From: Salinispora arenicola
GTDB lineage: Bacteria; Actinomycetota; Actinomycetes; Mycobacteriales; Micromonosporaceae
Direction: 5' to 3'
DNA length: 64,000 nucleotides
Assembly (NCBI RefSeq): GCF_006716065.1
Contig: NZ_VFOL01000001.1
Location: 930,001 to 994,000 of the forward strand
The position numbers and the translations under genes are program-made. This document shows positions 33,553 to 45,900 of the stretch, one piece after another. Positions within the stretch are counted from its first letter, which is position 1. Every line of letters begins with the position of its first letter. The notes beneath the pieces are model-generated. The model saw nothing but the letters and a program-made list of their open reading frames with translations. It was not told the origin of the DNA and did not search any database.

Positions 33553-36500
33553 ATGGCAACCGGTGATGGCGGCTTCTCGCTGTCGTTCGCACAGGAGCAG
33601 CTGTGGTTCCTCGACCAGCTGCGGTCCGGGGCTGCCACGGAGTACCTACTGCACGAGGCGTTTCAGGTTCGGGGTCCGCTGGACACTGGCGCGCTCGCGG
33701 CCGCGTTCACCCGGGTGGCCGAACGTCACGAGGTACTTCGTACCCGGTACGAGACCGTGGACGACACCGCGCTGCAGTTCATCGACGATCCCGTCGCGGT
33801 GCCGATGGAGATCGTCGACCTGACCGAGGCGGAGGACGCCGACGCCGAGCTACAGCGGATCCGGCTGGCGCAGCGGATCCCGATCGACCTGCGCACCCAG
33901 CCACCGTGGCGGGTGACGCTGGTCCGTCTCGGTCGGTCAGAGTCGGTGCTACTGGTCACGGTGCACCACATCGCCTTCGACGGCTGGTCGTGGAGCATTC
34001 TGGCCCGCGAGCTCGGTGAGCTGTACGGCGAGCTCACCGGCGGCGACGCTGCCGAGCTGGCCGAGCCACCCGTTCAGTACGCCGACTACGCCCACTGGCA
34101 GCGAGAGTGGTGGGCGTCCGCCGAGGACCTCCGGAACAACCAGCTCGGCTACTGGCGGGACACGCTCGCCGGGCTGCCACCGCTGGAGTTGCCGACCGAT
34201 CGTTCCCGACCCTCGCAGTGGAACTCCGATGGGGACAGCTTCGACTTTACTGTGCCCGCTGCCATGACCGACGAGGTCACTCTGCTCGCACGCGCGGCGG
34301 GTGCCACCCCATTCATGGTGTACCTGTCGGCCTTCCAGGCGCTCCTCGGCCGCTACGCCGGTCAGGACGATGTCGCGGTCGGGGTCTCGGTGGCCGGGCG
34401 CAACGACGTCCAGGTGGAGCCGCTCATCGGCGCGTTCGTCAACACCATCGTCCTGCGGACGAGCCTCGCCGGAGCGCCGTCGTTCGCGGAGCTACTGGCC
34501 AGGGTCCGGGAAACCACGCTGGACGCCTACGGCCATCAGGACGTCCCCTTCGACCGGGTGGTGCACGATCTCGCCCCGGACCGGGACCCGTCGCGCAATC
34601 CCGTGTTTCAGGTGGGCTTCGCGATGCACAACGCCGAGCGGATCCGACTCACGCTGCCCGGCCTGGAGGTGACGAAGCTGCCGGCCACGTGGACCAATTC
34701 CGCGTTCGACCTGTCACTGCACCTCTCCGAGCGGCCCGACGGGACCGTGTACGCGCGCCTGATGTACGTCACCGCCCTGTTCGATCGGGCGCGGATCGAG
34801 CGGATGGCCGCCAACTACCTACGGCTGCTGTCCCGCGCACTCGCGGAACCCACCCGCCCGGTGGGCCGCGTCGAGCTGGTGGCGGAGCCGGAGCTGCGCC
34901 AGCTCCACGAGTGGAACCGCACGGACGAACCCACACCGCGGCTGAGCCTGCCGGAGCTGTTCACGGCGCAGGCCCGACGCACCCCGGACGCCGTCGCCGT
35001 GGCCGGCGCGGAGGGCGAACTGACCTACGCGGAGCTAGCCAGCCGGGTGTCCGCGCTGACCAGCTTTCTGGTGTCCCAGGGGGTCACCACCGAAAAATCC
35101 GTCGGAGTGTCGCTACCTCCCGGTGCCGATCTGGTGACGACCCTGCTTGCCGTGCTCGCCGCCGGCGGCGTGTACGTTCCGCTGCCACCCGAGCACCCCG
35201 CCGAGCGACTGGCGTTGATGGTCGCCGACGCCGGCGTGGAACTCGTCGTCACCAACTCGGTGCTGCGGGATCAGTTGCCCACGGTGCACACCGTCGCCCT
35301 GGACTCCGACCAGGCGCTGATCGCCGCCGCACCGCCCGCCGCGCCGCCCGCCGTCCACCCCGGCAATGCCGCGTACGTGATCTACACGTCCGGGTCCACC
35401 GGGCGCCCCAAGGGGGTCACGATCACCCACGACGGCATTCGCAACCGGGTGCTGTGGTCGGTGCACCGGTACGGCATGACCGCACGCGACCGGGTGCTAC
35501 AGAAGACCACCATCGGCTTCGACGCCTCCGTGTGGGAGTTCCTGTCACCGCTGGTGTCCGGTGGCGCAGTGGTGATGCCGCCTCCCGCCGTGCATCGGGA
35601 CCCCACCGCGATGGTCGAGGCGGTCTCCACGCACGGCGTGACGATGCTGCAGCTCGTACCGTCGGTGCTGCGTCTCCTCGTTGACGTGCCCCAACTGGCC
35701 GGTTGTTCCTCGTTGCGCTTGGTGTGCTCGGCTGGCGAGCCCTTGCCTGTCTCCCTGTGCGAACGGTTGCTCGAGGTTCTCGACGTCGAGGTGGTGAACA
35801 CCTACGGCCCGACCGAGTGCGCGATCGACTCGACCGCGGCAGGGTTCCGATCTGGCGAGCAAGGCGACATCGTGCCGATCGGCACACCGCTGCGGAACAT
35901 GCGCGCTTACGTCGTGGACAGGTGGGACGAACTCGTGCCCCTCGGGGTGCCTGGTGAGCTGTGTGTGTCGGGCGTCGGGTTGGCCCGCGGCTACGTCGGT
36001 CGGGGAGATCTGACCGCAGAGCGGTTCCGTCCCAATCCGTATGCCCGCGTGCCCGGCGAACGCTGGTATCGCACCGGCGACCTCGTCCGCTGGCGAGACG
36101 ACGGTGTCCTGGAGTTCGTCGGCCGCGTCGACGAGCAGGTCAAGATTCGGGGGGTGCGGGTCGAGCCGGCCGAGGTGGAGGCGGCCGTGCGCACCCACCC
36201 CGACGTGGGCGAGGCCGTGGTGGCCGCACGCCGTGGAGAGCTGGGCGACCTCGAGCTGGTCGCCTACACTGTGCCGGCCAACGGCACGCCGGTGTCCCTG
36301 GAATCGTTGGCCGCACACCTCGCCGACGTGTTGCCGGCTCCCATGATCCCGTCGAACCACGTCGGCCTCGACGTGCTGCCGCTGACCCCGAACGGCAAGG
36401 TGGACCGCGCGGCGCTGCCCGAGCCCGGTGTGGCACCCGCATCGCCGACCGGGGATCATGTCGAGCCGACGACACCCGCCGAACGGGCGGTCGCGGCGTT

Positions 36501-39500
36501 GATGGCGGAGGTACTCGGCCTCGAGCGGGTCGGCGCGGAGGACGACTTCTTCAGCTACGGGCACTCGTTGCTCGCGATCCGATTCGTGCTCAGGTTGCGC
36601 CGCGCCTTCGACGTCGAGCTGACCGTCGGCGAGCTGTTCACCGCGCGCACGGTCGCCAAGCTCGCCGCGCGTATCGACGTCGCCGCCGCTGATGCTGCGG
36701 TGATCCCGCTGGTGCCCAGGGACGGGGTGCTCCCGCTGTCGTTCGCGCAGCAGCGCATGTGGTTTCTCGACCAGCTTGAGCCCGGCAGCGTCGAGTACCT
36801 CGTCCCGCTGGCGCTGCGGCTACGCGGACCGCTGGACGTCGAGGCGCTGCGCGGTGCCGTGGACGCGGTCGCCGCTCGGCACGAGATGCTGCGCACTCGT
36901 TACGTCAGCGCGGGTGAGGACCCGGTGCAGGTGATCGACCCACCTGGCCCGGTGCAGTTCGAGCTGGTCGACCTGACCGGTGCGCCCGAGTCCGCGGCCC
37001 GGGCGCTCGTTGACCATTCCTGCTCCCGGCCGTTCGATCTCGCCCAGGACCGTCCGCTCCGGGTCACCGTGGTGCGCACGGGCGTCGAGGACCACTTGGT
37101 CGCGATCAGCCTGCACCACGTCGCCTTCGACGCCTGGTCGATGGATCTGTTCATGCGGGATCTACGCACGGCCTACGCGGCGATCCGCGGCGGCGCGGAC
37201 GCACCGTTGGCGCCCCCGGCGGTGCAGTACGCCGACTTCGCCGCCTGGCAGCGGAGCCGCGAGGCGGAGCTGGCTGACCAGCTCGACTATTGGCGTGAGC
37301 GGCTCGGCGGCCTCGAGCCGGCGGAGTTGCCCACCGACCGGCCTCGGCCGGCGGTGCGCGACCCTCGTGGTGACACCGTGTCCGTCGATGTGCCCGACGA
37401 GCTGGCGGCGGCACTGCACGAGCTGGCCGGCAAGCATGGGGCCACCCTTTTCATGACGTTGCTTGCTGGATTCCAGCTCCTCCTGGGGCGCTACACAGGG
37501 CGAACCGACCTGGCCGTCGGGACGCCGGTCGCGGGCCGGACTCGGCCGGAGACCGAGGAACTGCTCGGCTTCTTCGTCAACACGCTTGTCATGCGGCACG
37601 ACCTGAGTGGCGACCCCAGCTTCGTTGAGCTGCTCGACCAGGTACGCCGCTGCTCCCTGGACGCGTTCGCCAACCAGGACGTGCCGTTCGAACATCTGGT
37701 GGACGCGCTCGCTCCCGACCGTGACCTGTCGCGCAACCCGCTGTTCCAAATCATGTTTGAGCTAGCTCACCTGGACCGGTTCCCGACCGCCCTCGGTGAC
37801 GCCGCGATCGAGCCGCTGCACGCCGGAGTTCCGGTGGCCAAGTTCGACCTCACCCTGACCGTCAAGCAGCGTGCCGGGGGGCGGCTGCGATGCACGTTCG
37901 AGTACGCAACGGCCCTGTTCGATCGGTCGACGGTCGAGCGGCTCGCCGGCCACTACCTGACCCTGCTCACCGCAGTCGTCAGTTCCCCCACAGCCCGGCT
38001 GAGTTCGTTCGCCGTACTGTCCGACGCCGAGCGCGACGTGCTGGTGCGGGAATGGTCCGACCCGGCGTCCACCCGTCTGCCGCAGCTCGACCCAGCCGGC
38101 GAGCGGCACCTGACGGTGCCCGAGCTGTTTGAGCATCAGGTCAGGCGGACCCCGGAGAAAGTGGCCGTGGTGTTCGGCGAGCAGCACATGACCTACCGCG
38201 AGCTCAACGAGCGGGCCAATCGGCTCGCCCACCACCTGCGGTCGCTGGGCGTCGGTCCCGAGGTCGTCGTCGGGTCGTGCCTGGAACGCGGACCCGACGC
38301 GGTGGTCGTCCTGGTCGCCGTCCTCAAGTCAGGCGGAGTGTACGTCCCGTTCGACCCGGACCATCCGGCCGAGCGGCTGGACTTCATGCTTACCGACGCG
38401 AACGCGCACCTCGTGGTGACCACCCAGGCGTTCGCCCACCGGCTCGCGGGGCGTCGTGTCGTGGCTGTCGACGACGACCGGCTTGCGGCCTCGGCGACGA
38501 CCGATCCAGGGACATTGCCGAGGCCGCACAACCTGGCCTATGTGATCTACACGTCGGGGTCCACCGGCCGACCCAAGGGCGTGATGATCGAGCACCGGTC
38601 GTACGCCCACCACTGCCGGGTGATCGGCGATGCCTACGGCATCGGATCGGACGACCGGGTGGTGCTGCTGTCCGCGCTGACGTTCGACGTGGCAATGGAT
38701 CAGACTGCGGCGACGTTGCTCGCCGGCGCGACGGTGGTGATCAGTGATCCGGTGTTCTGGACACCGAGCGAGCTGCCGGCACGGCTCGCCGAGCACGGTG
38801 TGACGATCATGGAAATCACCCCCGCCTACTATCGGGAACTGCTCGAGGCCGACGTCGGCAGGTTGACGGCGCTGCGGCTCATGAACGTCGGTAGTGACGT
38901 GGTCACCGTCGCCGACGCCCGCCGCTGGGCCGCGACCGGGCTGCCCGCCCGGTTCCTGTGCAACTACGGTCCGACGGAGGCGACCGTCACCTGCGTGCTT
39001 CACCCCGTCGCCGGGCTGGATGCCGACGAGCGGGACGAGGCCGCGATGCCAATCGGGCGGCCGGTGTCCGGCACCCGCGGCTACGTGCTGGACGCCAAGC
39101 TGATGCCAGTGCCCGTGGGGGTCCCCGGTGAGTTGTGTCTGGGCGGGGTACGCCTGGCACGCGGCTACCTCAACCGTCCCGAGCTGACCGCCGATCGCTT
39201 CGTCCCCGATCCACATTCCGGCGAGCCCGGCGCACGGTTGTACCGCACCGGTGACCTGGTCCGCTGGCGGCCAGACGGCACGATCGAATTTATCGGCAGG
39301 ATCGACCAACAGGTCAAGGTGCGTGGGTTCCGTATCGAACTGGGCGAGATCGAGGCGGCTCTGGCTGAGCACCCGGCGGTGCAGGCGAGCGTGGTCGCCG
39401 TCCGCGAGGTCGGGCCGGGCGAGAAACAGCTCGTGGGCTATGTGGTCCCCCGGGTCGGCCCCGTGCCGGACGTCGCCGGGCTTCGGGCTCACCTTCGCGA

Positions 39501-39930
39501 CCGGGTGCCGGAGTACATGGTGCCGGCACGATGGGTGACGCTCGACGCGCTGCCCCTGACCGCGAGCAAGAAGGTCGACCGCAAGGCGCTACCCGCGCCG
39601 TCGGCTCCCGACGGGGAGCGTGCACTGACCGCACCGCGCGATGAGACCGAGGCAGCGCTCGCCGCGATCTGGGCCGAGGTGCTCGACGTGGAACAGGTCG
39701 GTGCGCATGACAACTTCTTCGAACTTGGCGGGCACTCGCTGCTGGCCACCCGGGTGCTGGCCCGGATCCGCGCGGCGTTCGCCGTTGACCTGCCGCTTCG
39801 CCGGCTGTTTGAGGCCACGACCGTCGCCGAACTGGCCGTTGAGATCGGTGCTGCGGTTGAGGCTGACGTCGCCCTGCTTACCGACGCCGAGATCGAAGCC
39901 CTGCTCTCCGAAGAAAAAGGTGCGCGATGA
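33553..39930 (+). CDS. NRPS, two modules: C-A-PCP-C-A-PCP
   Basis: 2125 aa. C1 (about 5-440, HHIAFDGWS, active His139), A1 (455-960), PCP1 (970-1040, FFSYGHS, pantetheine Ser1005), C2 (1050-1490, HHVAFDAWS, His1189), A2 (1510-2010), PCP2 (2025-2095, ELGGHS, Ser2062). Read by eye, the A1 pocket is D-A-W-Q-C-A-T-I-D-K, nearest in style to Gln/Glu codes; A2 is D-V-D-E-M-V-N-V-T-K, whose acidic Glu at position 278 suggests a basic residue such as Dab or Dap. No epimerase. An N-terminal C domain with no loading module means it accepts a chain from another protein. GGGGAGG precedes the ATG; its stop overlaps NRPS 2 by 4 bp. Confidence 0.92.
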   Translation: MATGDGGFSLSFAQEQLWFLDQLRSGAATEYLLHEAFQVRGPLDTGALAAAFTRVAERHEVLRTRYETVDDTALQFIDDPVAVPMEIVDLTEAEDADAELQRIRLAQRIPIDLRTQPPWRVTLVRLGRSESVLLVTVHHIAFDGWSWSILARELGELYGELTGGDAAELAEPPVQYADYAHWQREWWASAEDLRNNQLGYWRDTLAGLPPLELPTDRSRPSQWNSDGDSFDFTVPAAMTDEVTLLARAAGATPFMVYLSAFQALLGRYAGQDDVAVGVSVAGRNDVQVEPLIGAFVNTIVLRTSLAGAPSFAELLARVRETTLDAYGHQDVPFDRVVHDLAPDRDPSRNPVFQVGFAMHNAERIRLTLPGLEVTKLPATWTNSAFDLSLHLSERPDGTVYARLMYVTALFDRARIERMAANYLRLLSRALAEPTRPVGRVELVAEPELRQLHEWNRTDEPTPRLSLPELFTAQARRTPDAVAVAGAEGELTYAELASRVSALTSFLVSQGVTTEKSVGVSLPPGADLVTTLLAVLAAGGVYVPLPPEHPAERLALMVADAGVELVVTNSVLRDQLPTVHTVALDSDQALIAAAPPAAPPAVHPGNAAYVIYTSGSTGRPKGVTITHDGIRNRVLWSVHRYGMTARDRVLQKTTIGFDASVWEFLSPLVSGGAVVMPPPAVHRDPTAMVEAVSTHGVTMLQLVPSVLRLLVDVPQLAGCSSLRLVCSAGEPLPVSLCERLLEVLDVEVVNTYGPTECAIDSTAAGFRSGEQGDIVPIGTPLRNMRAYVVDRWDELVPLGVPGELCVSGVGLARGYVGRGDLTAERFRPNPYARVPGERWYRTGDLVRWRDDGVLEFVGRVDEQVKIRGVRVEPAEVEAAVRTHPDVGEAVVAARRGELGDLELVAYTVPANGTPVSLESLAAHLADVLPAPMIPSNHVGLDVLPLTPNGKVDRAALPEPGVAPASPTGDHVEPTTPAERAVAALMAEVLGLERVGAEDDFFSYGHSLLAIRFVLRLRRAFDVELTVGELFTARTVAKLAARIDVAAADAAVIPLVPRDGVLPLSFAQQRMWFLDQLEPGSVEYLVPLALRLRGPLDVEALRGAVDAVAARHEMLRTRYVSAGEDPVQVIDPPGPVQFELVDLTGAPESAARALVDHSCSRPFDLAQDRPLRVTVVRTGVEDHLVAISLHHVAFDAWSMDLFMRDLRTAYAAIRGGADAPLAPPAVQYADFAAWQRSREAELADQLDYWRERLGGLEPAELPTDRPRPAVRDPRGDTVSVDVPDELAAALHELAGKHGATLFMTLLAGFQLLLGRYTGRTDLAVGTPVAGRTRPETEELLGFFVNTLVMRHDLSGDPSFVELLDQVRRCSLDAFANQDVPFEHLVDALAPDRDLSRNPLFQIMFELAHLDRFPTALGDAAIEPLHAGVPVAKFDLTLTVKQRAGGRLRCTFEYATALFDRSTVERLAGHYLTLLTAVVSSPTARLSSFAVLSDAERDVLVREWSDPASTRLPQLDPAGERHLTVPELFEHQVRRTPEKVAVVFGEQHMTYRELNERANRLAHHLRSLGVGPEVVVGSCLERGPDAVVVLVAVLKSGGVYVPFDPDHPAERLDFMLTDANAHLVVTTQAFAHRLAGRRVVAVDDDRLAASATTDPGTLPRPHNLAYVIYTSGSTGRPKGVMIEHRSYAHHCRVIGDAYGIGSDDRVVLLSALTFDVAMDQTAATLLAGATVVISDPVFWTPSELPARLAEHGVTIMEITPAYYRELLEADVGRLTALRLMNVGSDVVTVADARRWAATGLPARFLCNYGPTEATVTCVLHPVAGLDADERDEAAMPIGRPVSGTRGYVLDAKLMPVPVGVPGELCLGGVRLARGYLNRPELTADRFVPDPHSGEPGARLYRTGDLVRWRPDGTIEFIGRIDQQVKVRGFRIELGEIEAALAEHPAVQASVVAVREVGPGEKQLVGYVVPRVGPVPDVAGLRAHLRDRVPEYMVPARWVTLDALPLTASKKVDRKALPAPSAPDGERALTAPRDETEAALAAIWAEVLDVEQVGAHDNFFELGGHSLLATRVLARIRAAFAVDLPLRRLFEATTVAELAVEIGAAVEADVALLTDAEIEALLSEEKGAR

Positions 39931-42900
39931 CCAGGACCATAGACCGGGCCGCGTTGCGGACGGCGCTACTGCGCAAGCGCCTGAGCGGACAGGCCGGGGT
40001 GTCGCCCGAGGACGCTATCGCCCGCGTGTCACGCGGCGGCCAGCTGCCGCTGTCGCCCGCCCAGCGGCGGCTGTGGATTCTCGACCGACTGCGGCCCGGT
40101 AGCGCCGAGTACCTGATGACCACGGCCGTGCGGCTACGCGGCCAGCTGTGCCTGCCGGCGCTGCAGACGGCGTTGGATGGCTTGGTGGCCCGGCACGAGG
40201 TGCTGCGGACCCGCTACGTTGACGTCGACGGCGAGCCGGCGCAGGTGATCGATGGTCCGGAGCCGGTCGCGCTGCACCGCAGAGACGGTCTCGAGGGACT
40301 CGATGCGGTGTTGTCCACCGAACTGCCCACCATCGACCTGGCCACCGGCCCGGTCTTCCGCCCGACACTGGTACGCCTCGGCGAGGACGAGCACGCGCTG
40401 GTGCTGACACTGCACCACATCGCTGGCGACGCCTGGTCGGAAGAGGTGGTGGCACGCGAGCTGGGAGAGCGGTACGCGGCCGCGGCCGCTGGCCGCGAGC
40501 CGGAGTTCGCCGACCTGCCCGTGCAGTACGCGGATTTCGCCGTGTGGCAGCGGGAACGTTCCTCCGGGGAGGCGTCAACAGGTGACCTGGCGTACTGGCG
40601 GGAGCAGCTCGCCGGGCTGAGCCCGCTGGAGCTGCCAACCGACCGGCCCCGCCCACCGGTACGCGATGGCGCTGGCGCACTGGTGCAGGTCGGCGTGTCG
40701 GCCCTGATCGCCACCCGGTTCGCGCGGCTTGCCCGCGACCGTGGGGTCACCCCCTTCACGGCGTTCCTGGCCGCGTTCAAGGTGCTTCTCGCCCGCTACA
40801 CCGGACAGGCCGACATCGCCGTGGGCACACCGGTCGCCGGCAGGTCCCAGCCGGAGACCCAGGACATGGTGGGCCTGTTCCTCAACACGCTGGTGCTGCG
40901 GACCGACCTGTCCGACTCGCCGTCGTTCCTCGACGTGCTGGATCGGGTACGTGAGACCGTGCTGGACGCGCAGTCACACCAGGAGCTGCCCTTCGAACAG
41001 GTGGTTGACGAGCTTGCCCCGGTCCGGGACCCGTCGCGCAGCCCGCTCTTTTCGACAATGTTCCTGACCATCGACCGGGTCACCGGTGCGCCCTCCTTCG
41101 GGGACCTGGCCGTGGAGCCCCTGCCGGTTGGCGAGGTCGCGGCGAAGTTTGACCTGACGTTGTCGGTGATCGAGCGTGCCGACGGGACGCTCGGGGTGGG
41201 AGTCAACTACGCGACCGCCCTCTTCGAGCCGGAGACCATGACCCGGTTGGCCGGGCACTACGCCCACCTGCTCCAGGCGATCGTGTCGGACCCGGAAACA
41301 CCGGTCGGCCAGCTGGAGTTGCTGTCGGCAGCCGAGCGGGAGCAGGTGGTCACCGGTTGGAACGACACCGCCGTCGACTATCCCAGCGGTACCCTGCCGG
41401 GACTCGTCGCCGACCAGGTGCGGCGTACCCCGCTGCGGGAGGCCGTGCGGTTCGACGGTGCCTCGCTGACATACGCCGAGTTGGATGCCCGGGCCAACCA
41501 GCTCGCCCACCACCTGCGCTCCCTCGGCGTCGGTCCGGAGTCGGTCGTGGGTGTGTGCCTGCCCCGGAGCCTGGAGCTGGTCGTCGCACTGCTGGGCGTG
41601 CACAAGGCCGGCGGCGCCTATCTGCCGCTCGATCCCGATCACCCAGCGGAGCGCCTGCGCTATCTGCGCGAGGACTCCGGCGCCACGACGATGATCGACA
41701 CGGACACGTTCGCCGCTCTCGCCGACCGTCCGACGCACGACCCCAGGGTCGTGGTCGCCCCCGCGCACCCGGCGTACGTGATCTACACCTCGGGATCGAC
41801 CGGGCGCCCCAAGGGAGTCGTGGTGGAGCACCGGGGCATCGTCAACCGGCTGCACTGGATGCAGCAGGCGTACGGTCTCGACGCCACTGACCGCGTGCTG
41901 CAGAAGACCCCGGCCAGCTTCGACGTATCCGTCTGGGAGTTCTTCTGGCCGTTGATCACCGGCGCCACCTTGGTCGTCGCCCGGCCGGGCGGGCACCGCG
42001 ACCCCGCCTACCTGGCCCGCGTGATCGACAGCGAGCGCATCACGACCTTGCATTTCGTTCCCTCGATGCTGCGCGCGTTCCTGACCGAACCCTTCGGAGG
42101 GCTGCCGTCGCTGCGCCGGGTGATCTGCAGCGGTGAGGCACTCACCTCCGACCTCGTCGCCTCCGTGCACGACAGGATCGGCTGCGAGCTGCACAACCTC
42201 TATGGGCCCACCGAGGCATCCGTTGATGTGACCGCGACGCGGTGTCATCCCGGTGAGCCCGTCACGATCGGGGTTCCCATCGCGAACACCCGCGCCTACA
42301 TCCTCGACCGCGATCTGCAGCCCGTTCCGGTCGGCGTTCCGGGCGAGTTGACGCTCGCCGGTGTCCAGCTCGCCCGCGGCTACCTGCGCCGTCCTGCCCT
42401 GACCGCCGACCGGTTCGTGCCCGATCCCTTCAACCCGGGTGGACGGCTGTACCGCACTGGTGACCTCGCCCGTCGCCGCCCCGACGGCCGGATCGACTAC
42501 CTTGGTCGGCTCGACCACCAAGTCAAGATCAACGGAGTTCGGGTGGAGCTGGGCGAGGTCGAGCACGCCCTGACCGAGCACCCGACCGTCCGCGCCGCCG
42601 CCGTCACCGTCGACGACGGGCAACTCGTCGCCCACCTGGTAGGCGACCCCGACCTGTCGATGCTGCCCGATTTCCTGCGCGCGACCATGCCCGAGGTCAT
42701 GGTCCCCGCGCATTGGCTCGTGTACGAGGCGCTACCAGTGACCTCCAGCGGCAAGGTCGACCGCAAGGCGCTGTCGGCTCCCGACCGCAACCGGGCCACG
42801 ATCGACGGGTACGTCGCGCCGCGCACGCCGCTCGAACGCATGATCGCCTCCGCCGTCGCCAACGCGTTGAACATCGACAAGGTCGGCATCGAGGACCGGT

Positions 42901-45900
42901 TCTTCGCCCTCGGCGGGGACTCCATGCGGGCGATCCGAGTGGTCGGAACCCTCCGCGCGGCCGGCGTCGAGCTGGCTGTGCATGACCTGTTCACCCACCA
43001 GACTGTCGCCGGGCTCGCTACCCTCGCGGGCGGAGCGGCAGCGGAGGACCCACTCGTCGAACGGTTCGCCCAACTGTCCGACGCCGACCGGCGGCTGCTG
43101 CCGGACAGCCTGGTCGACGCCTATCCGCTGTCCGAGACCCAGGCCGGCATGGTCTACGAAATGCTGGCCGCCAGCGACCGGACTGTCTACCTCAACGTGT
43201 CCTGCTACCGAATACACGACGAACTGCCGTTCGACGTGGACACCCTGCGCGCTGCGGCCACGATCCTGGTAGCCCGGCACGAGATCCTGCGTACCTCATT
43301 CGACCTCTCGACCTACTCCGAGACGATGCAACTGGTGCACGCCGAGGCCGAGCTGCCCGTGACCTACACCGATCTCACCGGTCTCGAACCACAGGCTCAG
43401 CGCACCACCGTCGACGAGTTCCTCGTGGCCGAGCGGGGGCGGCCGATCGACATCGCCCGGCCGCCGCTGCTGCGTTACCACGTGCACGACATCAGCAAGA
43501 ACGAGTGGTGGCTCACTCACACGGAGTGCCACGCCATCCTCGACGGTTGGAGCCACACGTCGGTGGTCAACGAGCTCGTGTCGATCTACCGGAGGCTGCG
43601 CACCGGCCGCGAGCCTGACCTCACGCCTCCACCGGAGGTCCGCTTCGCCGATTTCGTCGCCGCCGAGAAACGGGCCCTGGCGACCACCGGCGATCGCGAG
43701 TTCTGGGCGACGACAATCGGTCGGTACAACAAGCTGGAACTGCCTGAGGGATGGGCCAGCCAGGGGCGCGACGAAAAAGCGACGATCATCGACGTACCGT
43801 GGGCCGACCTCGCGCCCGGCCTGCGTCGGCTGGCGACGACTGCCGGCGCGTCAATGAAAAGCGTGCTGCACGCCGCGCACCTGAAGGCGATCAGCATCGT
43901 GACCGGCCGGCGTCGATTCTTCGGGGGCTTGGTCTGCAACGGTCGTCCCGAGGTGCTGCGCGGCGACGAGGTCTTCGGCATGTACCTGAACACGGTGCCC
44001 TTCGCCGCCGACGTGACCGCCGCGACGTGGCGTACGCTCGTCGCCGACGTGTTCGCCGGCGAGGCGAAGCTGTGGCCGCACCGCCGCTACCCGATGCCGG
44101 CCATGCGCCGCGAGTGGAGTCCCGGCGGCCCGCTGGTTGACGTCGCCTTCGGGTACCTCGACTTCCACGTCCTGGACTGGAAGGCCGACGCGGTCGGCAT
44201 GGTCGACGACTTCAGCCCGAGCGAGCTGCCGCTAGAGGTGTGGACGTTTCCCGGCCTGCTGCGCCTGGGCGGACGACCGAGCCGGATCAGTCGCGAGAAT
44301 CTGGAGCTGCTCGGCAGGACCTACCGACATGTGCTCGAGGCGATGGCGGCCGACCCCCATGCAGGCACCGACATCTCCCTCACCACAGCCGACCACGACC
44401 ACGCGTTGCGCGCCGGCGGTGACAGCGCCCGCGACTACCCCACCGACGAGCTGGTGCACCAGCTCGTCGAACGTCAGGCACGCTCCACTCCCGACGCGGT
44501 CGCGATTCGTCAAGCCGGCCACACGCTCACCTACGCCGAGCTGGACGCGGCCGCCAACCGACTCGCACACCGACTGCGGGCACTCGGCGCCGGCCCCGGC
44601 ACGCTCGTGGGCCTGTTCCTCACGCGCAGCCCGGATCTGGTCGTCGGCATGCTCGCCGCACTCCGGGCGGGAGCGGCGTTCCTGCCGCTGGATCCCGCCT
44701 ACCCGGCGGAACGACTGCGCTACCTGATTACTGACGCCGAGGTCGGGCTGCTGCTCACCGAACCGGACCTGCCGCTGCCGGCCAAGGTCACGGCCACTGT
44801 CGAGGTCGTCACCGACCACCCGGACCTGCCGTGCACCCGGCCGGCGGTGACGCCCAGCCTGGAAGATCTGGCGTACGTGATTTACACCTCCGGATCGACC
44901 GGCCGGCCCAAGGGGGTGGGGGTCCCGCACCGGGGCGCGTTGAACCTGCGGCACGCCCAACGCGAGCACCTCGACGTCCGGCCCGGCGACCGGGTACTGC
45001 AGTTCGCCTCGCCGAGCTTTGACGCCTCCGTGTGGGAACTGCTGATGTCGTTGACCAACGGCGCCGAACTGGTGCTGCCACCACGCGGCACCGACCCTGG
45101 CGACCTGCGCCAGCAGGCGGGACTGGTGACACACATGACGTTGCCGCCGTCGTTGCTGGAACGGCTCTCGCCGGAGGACTTCCCACACCTGCGGGTGCTG
45201 GTGTCGGCCGGTGAGGCGTGCCCCGTTGACCAGGTCGTGCGGTGGAGTGGGCACGCCCGGTTCATCAACGCCTACGGGCCGACCGAAACGTCGGTGTGCG
45301 CGACGCTGACCGAGGTGGCACCTACGGTGACCGCGCCGCCATCGATCGGCCGAGCGATCGGTGGTGTGGCCGCGTACGTGCTCGACTCGGATCTACGCCC
45401 ACTGTCGGCGGGCGTACGCGGTGAGCTGTACGTGGGCGGGGCGGGGCTCGCGCGGGGCTACCTGGGTCGTCCTGAGCTGACCGCCGAACGGTTCGTGCCA
45501 AACCCGTACGGACCCGCTGGTGCCCGGATGTACCGGACCGGGGACGTGGTGTCCCGCAACCTTGACGGCACGATCCAGTACCACGGCCGGACTGACCACC
45601 AGGTGAAGGTACGTGGCCACCGGATCGAGCTGGGTGAGATCGAAGAGGCGTTGAACGGGCACCCGGCGGTAGCGTCGGCGGTCGTCGCCGTACACCGCCC
45701 GGGTACCACCGACGCCACCCTGGTCGCCTACACCCGCGCCGTTGACACGCCGCCGAGCACCGCGGAGCTGCGTGAGTACCTGCGTACGCGTCTGCCCGGT
45801 CACCTACTACCAGCGCACTGGATCGCCGTCGACGAGTTCGCGCTGACCCCCGCCGGGAAAGTGGACCGGGCGGCATTGCCCGCACCGGATGGCGCTCGAC

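Noticed and set aside
38329..39492. 387-aa minus-strand frame antisense to NRPS 1 A2
   Set aside because: A low-complexity shadow of the A-domain coding sequence. Similar frames occur opposite most A domains here.
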